A model generated the notes under the pieces. The model was not told the DNA's origin. It saw nothing but the letters and a program-made list of their open reading frames with translations, and ran no database searches. 9,185 nucleotides of DNA. Origin: Candidatus Bathyarchaeota archaeon (lineage in GTDB: Archaea; Thermoproteota; Bathyarchaeia; Bathyarchaeales; DTEX01). Position 1 is the stretch's first letter, and each line of letters opens with the position of its first letter. Made by a program: the position numbers and the translations under genes. Location of the stretch: positions 1-9,185 of the forward strand of contig JAGGUU010000138.1 in the NCBI GenBank assembly GCA_021158305.1, read 5' to 3'. This document shows, piece by piece, positions 1 to 6,244 of the stretch.

Positions 1-437
1 ATCCAAAGTCAATATTTGTTATGAGCTTCGTTGGAGGAGCAAACTTCCTCGAGGGAATCGTTTCAAAAGTGAATAAATTTGGTTCTGAGATAGAGCTTCG
101 AGGCGGTCTCTGCATCCGCGTGTCCGATCAATCGAGAGATGTAGGCGAGAGAGTTGTGGTTGCTATTAGGCGTGAGCATATCTCTCTAGGAAAGAGCCGC
201 AGGAGGGGCTTCAATAATCTTTTAGGAGAGATAGAGGATGCCATGTTCGTAGGCGGCTCGATGGAGTACGTAGTTAAACTTGAGAATGACATGGTGCTAT
301 TCTCTAGGATCCTTCTGGAAGGATCCTCAAAACCGCTCCGCAAAGGCGAAATCGTGATAGTATCTTTTCATCCGAGGGAGTGCCGCGTCTTTGGATATCC
401 TAAAAGAGGACTCCTTAGGGAGATAGAGGCGATATAA
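1..437 (+). CDS. ABC transporter ATP-binding protein, C-terminal part (cut by window edge)
   Basis: Only the last 144 residues are visible. The frame is open to the left edge (first full codon at position 3), so the ATG at 21 is internal and not the true start. The visible part begins PKSIFVMSFVGGANFLEG, which matches PKNLFTANFVGEANFLVG at residues 225-242 of the next gene. That is the junction between the nucleotide-binding domain and the C-terminal TOBE/OB-fold region of MalK/UgpC/PotA-type ATPases. All Walker and signature motifs must therefore lie outside the window. The gene ends in TAA directly against the ATG of the second ATPase, so the two are almost certainly cotranscribed and may form a heterodimeric ATPase pair for one importer. 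The C-terminal halves have diverged strongly, so this is an old duplication. The substrate cannot be told from this part. A 22-bp palindromic element lies at 306-327 inside the coding sequence. Confidence 0.88.
   Translation, partial: PKSIFVMSFVGGANFLEGIVSKVNKFGSEIELRGGLCIRVSDQSRDVGERVVVAIRREHISLGKSRRRGFNNLLGEIEDAMFVGGSMEYVVKLENDMVLFSRILLEGSSKPLRKGEIVIVSFHPRECRVFGYPKRGLLREIEAI
306..327. repeat. Perfect 10-bp inverted repeat inside ABC ATPase gene
   Basis: The left arm AGGATCCTTC (306-315) and right arm GAAGGATCCT (318-327) are exact reverse complements around a 2-nt centre (TG). Read another way, it is two copies of the 8-bp palindrome AGGATCCT separated by six bases. It lies in the coding region of the truncated ATPase gene, in the TOBE part. 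As RNA it could fold into a hairpin of about 8-9 bp. Its function is unknown and it may be coincidental. Confidence 0.6.
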
Positions 438-1538
438 ATGCCAGAAGTTAGACTCGTCAACGTCACAAAAAGATATGGAAGAATACTAGCCAATGATCAC
501 ATAAACTTGACAATAAGAGATGGAGAATACGTCTCTGTGATAGGACCAAGCGGATGCGGTAAATCCACGCTCATAAAGAGCATAGCTGGAATAATCGAGC
601 CGGATGAAGGCGAAATATACATCGGTGGGAGAAAAGTAAACAATATTCCAATAGAGGATCGAGGAATTGGATACGTCTTCCAGGACATAGCGTTATTTCC
701 TCACATGACCGTCTGGGAGAATATCACTTATGGACCGAACGTTAAAGGATTCCCGCCTGAAGAAACCGAGATGATTGCTCAGGAGATAATTGAGATGATA
801 AAGGTCTCAGCGCGGGTTGATGCCTACCCGGATGAGCTAAGCGGTGGAACGCAACAGAAGATCGCGGTTGCTAGGGCGTTGATGTCACGCTCAAGCCTAA
901 TGCTCCTCGATGAGCCGCTGGGAGCCCTAGATCTCAAAGTCAGAGCAGTTTTACGGTATGAGCTTAGGAGGATAGCTAAAGATTTAGGGATAACTGTTCT
1001 CCATGTTACCCATGATCAAGAAGAGGCCATGTCAATTTCTGATAGAGTCGTCGTCATGAGAAAAGGGAGAATAGTTGAATCTGGTAAGCCCATCCAGCTG
1101 TACATGAGACCGAAGAATCTATTCACCGCCAACTTTGTAGGCGAAGCTAACTTTCTTGTTGGGAATATCGAAAAAGTTTCTGAAGAAGGCTTACTTATAG
1201 ATCTTGGAGACGGATTGAAAGTGGTCAGCACAGAAGCTAAGGGAAATATTGGCGACAGAGTTGTAGTCGCTTTCAGGCCGGAGTTCGTCGTACTGGGAGG
1301 AAAGACTGATAAAAACATATTCTCCGGAGAGATAACTAGAATTGTTTACTCCGGAAGTTTAGTGCGTATAACTGTTGAGACGCCGAGCGGAGATGAGATT
1401 CTCATCAAGAAATCCCTTAGATTCGGTGAGTCTCCGCCGGAGACTGGCGAAAAAATAACGTTCAGTGTGCCACCAGAGAACGTGCTGGTTTACCCGTATC
1501 CGGAGGCAGGATTACACAGAGAATTAAGCCTAGAATGA
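438..1538 (+). CDS. ABC transporter ATP-binding protein, MalK/UgpC/PotA type
   Basis: A complete 366-residue ATPase subunit that would power an ABC importer from the cytoplasmic face of the membrane. All nucleotide-binding motifs are present: Walker A GPSGCGKST (36-44), Q-loop around YVFQD (79-83), ABC signature LSGGTQQK (134-141), Walker B LMLLDEP (154-160), D-loop ALD (163-165) and switch histidine in HVTHDQEEA (189-197). Residues from about 230 to the end form a TOBE/OB-fold region typical of sugar, polyamine, iron and phosphonate/2-aminoethylphosphonate importers. The length is normal for the family. The signature has T where Q or M is more usual (LSGGQQQR), a mild deviation. The ATG follows the upstream TAA with no gap, and GAGG (426-429) gives a ribosome site 8 nt before it, so translation is probably coupled to the upstream paralogue. 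No permease or binding protein is in the window, so the substrate is open. Confidence 0.93.
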   Translation: MPEVRLVNVTKRYGRILANDHINLTIRDGEYVSVIGPSGCGKSTLIKSIAGIIEPDEGEIYIGGRKVNNIPIEDRGIGYVFQDIALFPHMTVWENITYGPNVKGFPPEETEMIAQEIIEMIKVSARVDAYPDELSGGTQQKIAVARALMSRSSLMLLDEPLGALDLKVRAVLRYELRRIAKDLGITVLHVTHDQEEAMSISDRVVVMRKGRIVESGKPIQLYMRPKNLFTANFVGEANFLVGNIEKVSEEGLLIDLGDGLKVVSTEAKGNIGDRVVVAFRPEFVVLGGKTDKNIFSGEITRIVYSGSLVRITVETPSGDEILIKKSLRFGESPPETGEKITFSVPPENVLVYPYPEAGLHRELSLE

Positions 1539-1595
1539 ATACTCCTAGATATTCTTTTCACCAAGCTAAATAGAAATGTAACATTCAATTAATGC

Positions 1596-1628
1596 TTGAA
1601 ACTATAAAAGGTGGATTATAACTTTCAA
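1596..1628. promoter_or_regulatory. TATA-like promoter within an imperfect inverted repeat, upstream of V4R gene
   Basis: The sequence TTGAAACTATAAAAG (1596-1610) resembles an archaeal BRE plus TATA box. It is flanked by inverted repeat arms TTGAAA (1596-1601) and TTTCAA (1623-1628), with inner arms ATAA (1604-1607) and TTAT (1616-1619). Transcription from it would start near 1630, leaving a leader of about 40 nt without a Shine-Dalgarno motif. The symmetry around the TATA box could be an operator. It is the rightmost part of a 130-bp AT-rich gap after the ABC gene in which I see no other gene. Confidence 0.4.
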
Positions 1629-1636
1629 AACAATAA

Positions 1637-1649
1637 AGATTTTAAGATT
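1637..1649 (+). promoter_or_regulatory. Second TATA-like box, positioned for a leaderless GTG start
   Basis: The A/T-rich motif ATTTTAAGA (1639-1647), preceded by AATAAAG, is centred about 26 bases before the GTG at 1669. That is the usual distance from an archaeal TATA box to the transcription start. No Shine-Dalgarno sequence lies between it and the GTG (bases CTTCTTATATCGT precede the codon). Both facts fit a leaderless mRNA. This rests on spacing alone. Confidence 0.35.
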
Positions 1650-1668
1650 TTTCGGCTTCTTATATCGT

Positions 1669-2292
1669 GTGGAAGAAGCTTGTGGTCATCCGGGAAAAGA
1701 AACCTCGCAAGATCTCACGTACAAAATTATCCCATATTTTATTGTTAAAGCTATGGTCGATATTATTGGTCAAAACGCTACGAAAGTGATTTTAAGAAAG
1801 ATTGACATGCTCAACCTATTAGAATTAAGAGAAACTCCCAGTCTCGATGAGACTATACCCTTAGAGAACTCGCTGAGGCTTATGGAGACTAACATGAAAA
1901 TTTTCGGAGAATCCTACGCCGTCTTTTCCCGCAGAGCCGGATACAATGCCGCAAGGGACATAAAGCTTCCAAACACCATTATAGATACGATCGAGAATTC
2001 CTCTAAGTTTGTTGACTGGAGAAGGAGTATGAAGAATCTTTCTGAGAAACTTCTTGCCCCCGTTGGCTCTAGAGTGGAGCAGAATCTCCTCGACGATGGA
2101 TACGTTATCAAGATTTATAAATGCCCAGAATGTAGAGGTTTGAAGACAAATAAGCCATGTTGCTATTTCCTATCAAGCTTTATAGGCGGCATCATTAAGC
2201 GTTTCTTCAACATAGAGGTAGATGTAGACGAAGTTAGATGCATGGCTTTAGGAGAAGAATTCTGCGAGTTTAGAGTCATACTTAAAAGATAA
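1669..2292 (+). CDS. V4R-domain protein with conserved cysteine cluster
   Basis: 207 residues. The C-terminal half has the pattern of the V4R (4-vinyl reductase-like) small-molecule-binding domain: YVIKIYKCPECRG (145-157), PCC (163-165), a hydrophobic FIGGIIKRFF stretch (171-180), and the closing EVRCMALGEEFCEFRV (188-203) with paired cysteines C191 and C199. CPEC (152, 155), CC (164-165) and C191/C199 could bind zinc or another metal. In archaea such domains occur as stand-alone putative hydrocarbon- or ligand-binding sensors and beside regulators. The N-terminal part (about 20-110) is helical and may serve dimerisation. The GTG at 1669 is the first usable start after an in-frame stop at 1597. 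An internal ATG at 1753 (residue 29) is the alternative. No helix-turn-helix is evident, so any regulatory role would need a partner. Ligand unknown. Confidence 0.75.
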   Translation: MEEACGHPGKETSQDLTYKIIPYFIVKAMVDIIGQNATKVILRKIDMLNLLELRETPSLDETIPLENSLRLMETNMKIFGESYAVFSRRAGYNAARDIKLPNTIIDTIENSSKFVDWRRSMKNLSEKLLAPVGSRVEQNLLDDGYVIKIYKCPECRGLKTNKPCCYFLSSFIGGIIKRFFNIEVDVDEVRCMALGEEFCEFRVILKR

Positions 2293-2345
2293 CTATGTTG
2301 AATGGAAGCATATGAATGGGCAGGATTTTTCGGTTGAAGGATAAA

Positions 2346-2380
2346 TCTTAAAATATAGCTAGCCCAAAAATTGGGCATGG
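2346..2380 (+). promoter_or_regulatory. Promoter with perfect inverted repeat upstream of DUF47 gene
   Basis: The TATA-like box CTTAAAATA (2347-2355) is followed by the perfect inverted repeat GCCCAA-AAA-TTGGGC (2362-2376). Archaeal spacing puts the transcription start near 2375-2380, so the palindrome would sit between TATA box and start, a classic place for repressor binding. As RNA it would be a hairpin with a tight 3-nt loop, but most of it would lie before the start site. GTGGGAG (2388-2394) then serves as ribosome site, 10 nt before the ATG at 2405. Confidence 0.5.
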
Positions 2381-2404
2381 TGATAATGTGGGAGATTAAT
2401 CCTA

Positions 2405-3061
2405 ATGGAACGTTGGTTTGAGAAGAGAAGAGTGAATAAGGTTTTAGAGATAGCTTATCGACAAATGGCCGTTGCTTTAGATACGATTAACGATCTTGAA
2501 AGAGCCATAGATTTAGCTACGCAGGGAAAGAAGGATTCCGTGAAGACTACAATAGCTAGACTCTTCAAAACCGAAGAGGAAGTAGATGATTTAAGGAGAG
2601 TAGTCTTCGAGGAGCTCACTAAGGGAACACTATCTCCGAGGGACCGCGAGGATATAATGAACCTTGTTAAGAACCTCGATAGAGTGGCTGACTACGTTAA
2701 AGACTCAGCTAGAAATGTGCTCGTTCTTCTTGACGCTGACATTCCTAAGGAGTTGTGGGATGCATACCATGAGATGGCGCATGGAATAGTCAGCACTGCT
2801 GGAGTATTAAGGGAGAGCCTAAAGAGCCTGGGGGAGGATAATTCGAGAGCGAGAGTTATGTCAGAAAGAGTTGAAGAAGAAGAAAACAAGGTTGATAAAA
2901 AATTCCTAGAGATAAAATCTTTACTGCTAAGTTATGGAGACAAGTTGAATCCAGCTTCCTTAATACTTCTAAAGGATCTACTCGACTCAATGGAGGAAGC
3001 AACCGATAGATGTGCCGATACTGGGGATTACATCCGAGTCCTAACGGTCTCATTTAAGTAG
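2405..3061 (+). CDS. PhoU-like DUF47 family protein
   Basis: A 218-residue all-helical cytoplasmic protein of the DUF47/PhoU-divergent family, usually linked to phosphate transport regulation. Acidic metal-binding type helices recur in two halves, as in PhoU: EEEVDDLRR (57-65) with LDRVADYVKD (91-100), then VEEEENKVDKKF (156-167) with LDSMEEATDRCADTGDYI (193-210). The first and last of these carry the E/DxxxD spacing that binds iron or zinc clusters in PhoU relatives. The length is normal (about 210-220). DUF47 genes commonly sit beside a Pit-type phosphate permease, but here no transporter gene flanks it: the V4R gene lies upstream with its own stop 112 bp away, and pgk converges downstream. 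The start is supported by GGAG 10 nt upstream and a promoter further up. Its partner is therefore probably encoded elsewhere. Confidence 0.85.
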   Translation: MERWFEKRRVNKVLEIAYRQMAVALDTINDLERAIDLATQGKKDSVKTTIARLFKTEEEVDDLRRVVFEELTKGTLSPRDREDIMNLVKNLDRVADYVKDSARNVLVLLDADIPKELWDAYHEMAHGIVSTAGVLRESLKSLGEDNSRARVMSERVEEEENKVDKKFLEIKSLLLSYGDKLNPASLILLKDLLDSMEEATDRCADTGDYIRVLTVSFK

Positions 3062-3121
3062 GATGCCAAAAATGGAGGGGGATCTGTAAATCCAGAAGAC
3101 AGCTCGTTATGATGATTTTTT
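3062..3121. terminator. Convergent terminator region between DUF47 gene and pgk
   Basis: The two genes converge with 45 bp between stops. On the + strand a run of six T (3116-3121) lies just past the DUF47 stop, inside the end of pgk. On the - strand the A run at 3068-3072 reads as U5 just past the pgk stop. Archaeal intrinsic termination mainly needs such U tracts, so both are reasonable terminators. Only weak 4-bp stems (GGAT/ATCC, 3080-3093) are visible, so no strong hairpin supports them. Confidence 0.35.
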
Positions 3122-4339
3122 CTCCGCAGCCTTCTCGAGGGCTGCAACAGCAGGCAATTTACTTCCCGCCAAGAATTCTATAAGCGCTCCTCCAGCTATG
3201 CTTATGTAGGACATCTTATCACTTAGTCCCAGCTCTTGAACAGCCGCTACTGTATGTCCCCCTCCAACAAGCGAGAATGCTCCTGACTCAGATACGGCCT
3301 TGAAAATCTCTTTCGTACCCTTCAAGAATTCCTTCCTTTCATATACTCCGGGCGGGCCGCTTACTACTATTGACTTTGCCTCATTTATTATCTTACAATA
3401 CTCTTTGATAGTCCTCGTTCCTATGTCGAATATTGGATAATCTGTTGGAAGATCTCTAATTGAGACTTCCTCTCTTCTCCCTTCGACATCAATCGCAACA
3501 TCTACTGGCACTTTGATCTTCCCAGGATACTTAGCCATGAGCTCCTTAATACCCGGAATTAGATCTAGAACTTTCTGTTTCTCAAGGAGCTCCATATTAG
3601 GTTTCCCTAGGTCAACACCAGTTGCGGCGAGGAAGAGATGACCAGTTACTCCACCCGTTAAAACATAGTCTGCTATTCCATTACTTAGAACATGCTGAGA
3701 TATTTTTAACGAGTCATCGGCCTTCGCTCCTCCCAAGATGAAGACGCAGGGTTTCTCCGGGGACTCCAGCACTCTTGATAGAGCCTTTAGCTCACGCTCC
3801 ATGATTCTACCCGCGACACTCGGCAATACAGCCATGAAGCCTACGACTGAGGCGTGGGATCTATGAGCAGCTGAGAAGGCATCAAAAACAAATAGGTCAG
3901 CTAGCGATGCTAGTTCCCTTATGAATTCTGACTTAGCGTGTTCCTCGGGACTCTTTGACTTCCGCTCATCCGGATAAGACCGTGTATTCTTTAGTAGAAT
4001 AAGATCTCCTTCCTTTAGTTCTCTTATCGCCTTCTTGGCTTCCTCTCCATATAAATCATCAATATATCTTACTGGTTTACCCAGAATCTCACATAGCCTC
4101 TTAGCATGCTGATCAAGCGGGATAAAGTCCGGATCTCCCGGGCGTCCCTGATGAGCTAATATAACAACCTTCGCTCCTTTTTCAGATAGCTCTTTAAGCG
4201 TGGCCTCCCCGTGAGCTTTTATTCTCGTATCGTCAAGAATCTTCTTAGTCTTCGGATCAACCGGAGAGTTAAAGTCAACTCTCACAATGACCGTTTTACC
4301 TTTAACATCTACATCGTCTAACGTAAGGAATCTGGGCAT
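3107..4339 (-). CDS. pgk: Phosphoglycerate kinase
   Basis: A 410-residue cytoplasmic enzyme that interconverts 1,3-bisphosphoglycerate + ADP and 3-phosphoglycerate + ATP. Family landmarks appear in order: RVDFNSPVD (20-28) and DTRI (37-40) of the substrate site, HQGRPG (63-68), DAFSAAHRSHAS (153-164, the archaeal form of the AHR-H loop), GGAKADD (203-209), SGPPGVYE (338-345) and GGGHTVAA (369-376) of the nucleotide site. The length fits archaeal forms. The ATG start is backed by GGGTGA (4351-4346) 6 nt upstream. It follows gap by 36 nt on the same strand, and gap supplies its substrate, so the two surely act as a unit. A U6 tract on the transcript (complement of 4360-4365) between them could reduce readthrough. 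The pair serves glycolysis or, in an autotroph, gluconeogenesis. Confidence 0.97.
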   Translation of the reverse strand: MPRFLTLDDVDVKGKTVIVRVDFNSPVDPKTKKILDDTRIKAHGEATLKELSEKGAKVVILAHQGRPGDPDFIPLDQHAKRLCEILGKPVRYIDDLYGEEAKKAIRELKEGDLILLKNTRSYPDERKSKSPEEHAKSEFIRELASLADLFVFDAFSAAHRSHASVVGFMAVLPSVAGRIMERELKALSRVLESPEKPCVFILGGAKADDSLKISQHVLSNGIADYVLTGGVTGHLFLAATGVDLGKPNMELLEKQKVLDLIPGIKELMAKYPGKIKVPVDVAIDVEGRREEVSIRDLPTDYPIFDIGTRTIKEYCKIINEAKSIVVSGPPGVYERKEFLKGTKEIFKAVSESGAFSLVGGGHTVAAVQELGLSDKMSYISIAGGALIEFLAGSKLPAVAALEKAAEKKSS

Positions 4340-4375
4340 AAAACTTCACCCTTAAACATAAAAAATTGGGCTACT

Positions 4376-5446
4376 TTAATAGAGAACTTCCGGGATCTTC
4401 AGAGTTTTGTTGGTCTTCTCGATGCTTTTGCTTCCATCCTTCTCGATCAGGGTTAACGCTCTAATCGCATCAATGTTTTCCGGTATGACGTCGTTCTCGT
4501 TGGGGCAGGCAGCCGCTAAGAGCAGCTCATTCTCACCGATCACCGTCACGAAGTCTTCCCATATCGGAATTGTGTATATGTCTCCTCTTGGAAGTCCTAA
4601 GTCTCGGCTTATCTCGATTATTGATGCCAAACCGATAACTCCATCCTTAGAGTTCACGAATGTTAATCTAGGCTCGTTTTGCAGAGCTTCAAGAACTTCC
4701 TCGCGCGTGATCTTCTGATCGAACGTCACATCGTAAAAGTGGAAGTGATACATAGTGTGGGATCCTTTAACTGCCGCGCTGTATAGATCCGGGATTGCGT
4801 CGTGTATAACTGTCCTAACATCTGGAGCGTGGTGGCTTGGAAGATGCGATGGAACAACGGTATTCATTATTCCTCCAGTGTCTCCCTTTACTGGATCCGT
4901 TGCACGGCGAACTAGAATCATCCTAGCCTTTTTAATCTTAAAGTTTGTGTAGAGCGCATGGAATATTCTGCATGCAGCCGTAGTGTTGCAGGATACGATT
5001 CTGCAGTATTTATGTCCGCTCTCAGCTTTCTCCACAGCCTCGCTGTAATTGCATTGGGCTACAAAGCTTAGATTCGCAACTTCATGCTTCTCTCCGCCTT
5101 CAAAGATAGCTTTTACGCCGTATTTATCGTATAATGCTTCCTTGTTCTTCGCGCCGAAGCCAGCTGGTGCACAGTCAACTACAACGTCTATTGCTCCTTT
5201 GCGAAGCAGATCTTCCAGTGTTCCGGCGACCTCGATTCCGCCTTTCTTCATCGCCTCAACCCGTTGGGGATCTGACACACTGCAGTAGATTGTGTATCCT
5301 TTCTTCTGAGCCATCTTCACACGCCAATCAGAGACTACATCGGCCACCCCGATTATTTCCATATCGTCCTGTAAGGTTACGGCGTCAGCGACCCTCTTCC
5401 CTATGACGCCATACCCGTTTAATAACACCTTAATTTTTCCATTCAA
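4376..5446 (-). CDS. gap: Archaeal-type glyceraldehyde-3-phosphate dehydrogenase
   Basis: Phosphorylating GAPDH of the archaeal class, making or using 1,3-bisphosphoglycerate with NAD(P). It has the N-terminal dinucleotide motif NGYGVIGKRVADA, then FEGGEKHE, catalytic cysteine in VSCNTTA (Cys153 counted from the start chosen here), VRRATDP, LPSHHAPDV with the active-site histidines, and the closing VIPENIDAIRAL. The open frame extends to a TTG at 5455, but GGAGG (5461-5457) would then be only one base away. The TTG at 5446 has the same GGAGG at 10 nt and gives MNGKIKVLLNGYG, a better match to the short N-termini of the family, so I chose it (356 residues). No ATG is available nearby. It is slightly longer than the roughly 340 residues usual for archaeal forms. 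It is first in a gap-pgk pair and has its own promoter. Confidence 0.95.
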   Translation of the reverse strand: MNGKIKVLLNGYGVIGKRVADAVTLQDDMEIIGVADVVSDWRVKMAQKKGYTIYCSVSDPQRVEAMKKGGIEVAGTLEDLLRKGAIDVVVDCAPAGFGAKNKEALYDKYGVKAIFEGGEKHEVANLSFVAQCNYSEAVEKAESGHKYCRIVSCNTTAACRIFHALYTNFKIKKARMILVRRATDPVKGDTGGIMNTVVPSHLPSHHAPDVRTVIHDAIPDLYSAAVKGSHTMYHFHFYDVTFDQKITREEVLEALQNEPRLTFVNSKDGVIGLASIIEISRDLGLPRGDIYTIPIWEDFVTVIGENELLLAAACPNENDVIPENIDAIRALTLIEKDGSKSIEKTNKTLKIPEVLY

Positions 5447-5455
5447 AGCTAACAA

Positions 5456-5500
5456 ACCTCCATTTGCATTAAACTTCTCTTGGGGAGTATTAAATTTTTT
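5456..5500 (-). promoter_or_regulatory. gap-pgk promoter and ribosome site
   Basis: On the - strand the motif AATTTAATA (complement of 5488-5496), preceded by CAAAAA, looks like a BRE/TATA box. A start about 25 bases on would fall near 5465-5470, leaving a short leader that contains GGAGG (5461-5457). The rest of the 121-bp gap up to the preceding gene holds nothing else I recognise. The box suggests gap-pgk can be transcribed independently of the ftr cluster. Confidence 0.45.
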
Positions 5501-5567
5501 GAAGAATGACGCTGAAACTTTTGGATCGAAGAGAATTGGATATGTTAGAGTCGCAATGTACAGAACA

Positions 5568-6176
5568 CTAGAGAAGATTTGGCTTTATTCTCAAGTATAT
5601 TAGGGGACCTCTCTCCCTCCGTATCTCCAGCACCCTTCTTGAAAGCGCATTGTATATGTCTAGCGGATCCAACCTTAGATTCTTCGAATCCACATTTGAA
5701 TTTCGCAAGCGCCTCGCAATCTCCTCTATTATAAGATTCTCAGCAATGTAGCTCGCCATACATATTTCTCCCTGAGAAATCAGCTTTCTCGTTACTAAAT
5801 TCTTAAGTTCCTTCCTGAACTCTAATCTAGCATATATCCTCTTCGCTTCTTCGATTCTCCCCTCGATGCTCGACGGAAGCTTCGGCTTTGTATGCAGGAT
5901 CTTGACTCTCTCCCTCCATTTTCCAAGCCAGATAGTAACCCAAGATTTTACAAGGATCCGGAACGCGTCTCTTTCGTCATACAGCATCCTTTCGAGAGCT
6001 TCATAGAAGGAGCGACCTTTAAGGGAGAGCTTATACCTCATCCACTCCTCTAAATCTTTAGAAGCATACAGGACAATTTGGTAGTCTGAGGAATAAGGCT
6101 CGAATTGGGGAATGCGATTCTTCATTTCTTCGGCAATGAGGGATATCAGTCTTCTCCGGAGGGAAACGATCCTCAT
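5568..6176 (-). CDS. Unrecognised basic protein, 202 aa
   Basis: I do not recognise this protein. It is predicted soluble, probably mostly helical, and strongly basic (about 42 Lys/Arg against 27 Asp/Glu). The N-terminus MRIVSLRRRL is arginine-rich. The middle has an aromatic segment, SWVTIWLGKWRERVKI (residues 78-93), with three tryptophans. The latter half has charged helices (RIEEAKRIYARLEFRKELKNL) and ends in ERGPLIYLRIKPNLL. There is no signal peptide, no convincing membrane helix, no cysteine cluster and no nucleotide motif. Basic helices suggest nucleic-acid or protein binding, but that is only inference. It lies 68 nt after the PfkB kinase and 121 nt before gap on the same strand, so it may be cotranscribed with ftr, although a TATA-like box precedes it. 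The ATG start is weakly supported: no clear Shine-Dalgarno lies close by. The long open frame and position between real genes argue it is genuine. Confidence 0.7.
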   Translation of the reverse strand: MRIVSLRRRLISLIAEEMKNRIPQFEPYSSDYQIVLYASKDLEEWMRYKLSLKGRSFYEALERMLYDERDAFRILVKSWVTIWLGKWRERVKILHTKPKLPSSIEGRIEEAKRIYARLEFRKELKNLVTRKLISQGEICMASYIAENLIIEEIARRLRNSNVDSKNLRLDPLDIYNALSRRVLEIRRERGPLIYLRIKPNLL

Positions 6177-6209
6177 CTATGATACGCACAACCTACTTAG
6201 TATATGCCT

Positions 6210-6226
6210 CATATTAAGATTTAAGG
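6210..6226 (-). promoter_or_regulatory. Possible promoter of the 202-aa gene
   Basis: The - strand reads CCTTAAATCTTAATATG here, with two overlapping TATA-like boxes. Transcription would start near 6189, about a dozen bases before the ATG at 6176, leaving room for only a very short leader. The box lies in the 68-nt gap after the kinase stop. It is compatible with an internal promoter, but AT-rich sequence alone is weak evidence. Confidence 0.3.
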
Positions 6227-6244
6227 TTGTCTCTTTATTAGCGA

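Noticed and set aside
128..1318. Open frames on the - strand opposite the ABC ATPase genes (128-343, 497-688, 1016-1318)
   Set aside because: Antisense to conserved ATPase motifs, Ser/Thr/Pro-rich, with no start signals.
1914..3053. Antisense frames opposite the V4R and DUF47 genes (1914-2111, 2163-2378, 2692-2889, 2856-3053)
   Set aside because: Shadows of genes with clear family patterns; none has a promoter or ribosome site.
4407..5406. Several open frames on the + strand opposite gap (4407-4718, 4755-4952, 5049-5288, 5134-5406)
   Set aside because: They mirror the strongly supported GAPDH coding frame, have no ribosome sites or recognisable motifs and read as low-complexity Ser/Pro/Arg-rich shadows.
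5403..5603. 66-codon + strand frame across the gap promoter region
   Set aside because: It overlaps the start of gap, the promoter and the end of the 202-aa gene, with no Shine-Dalgarno and no recognisable product.
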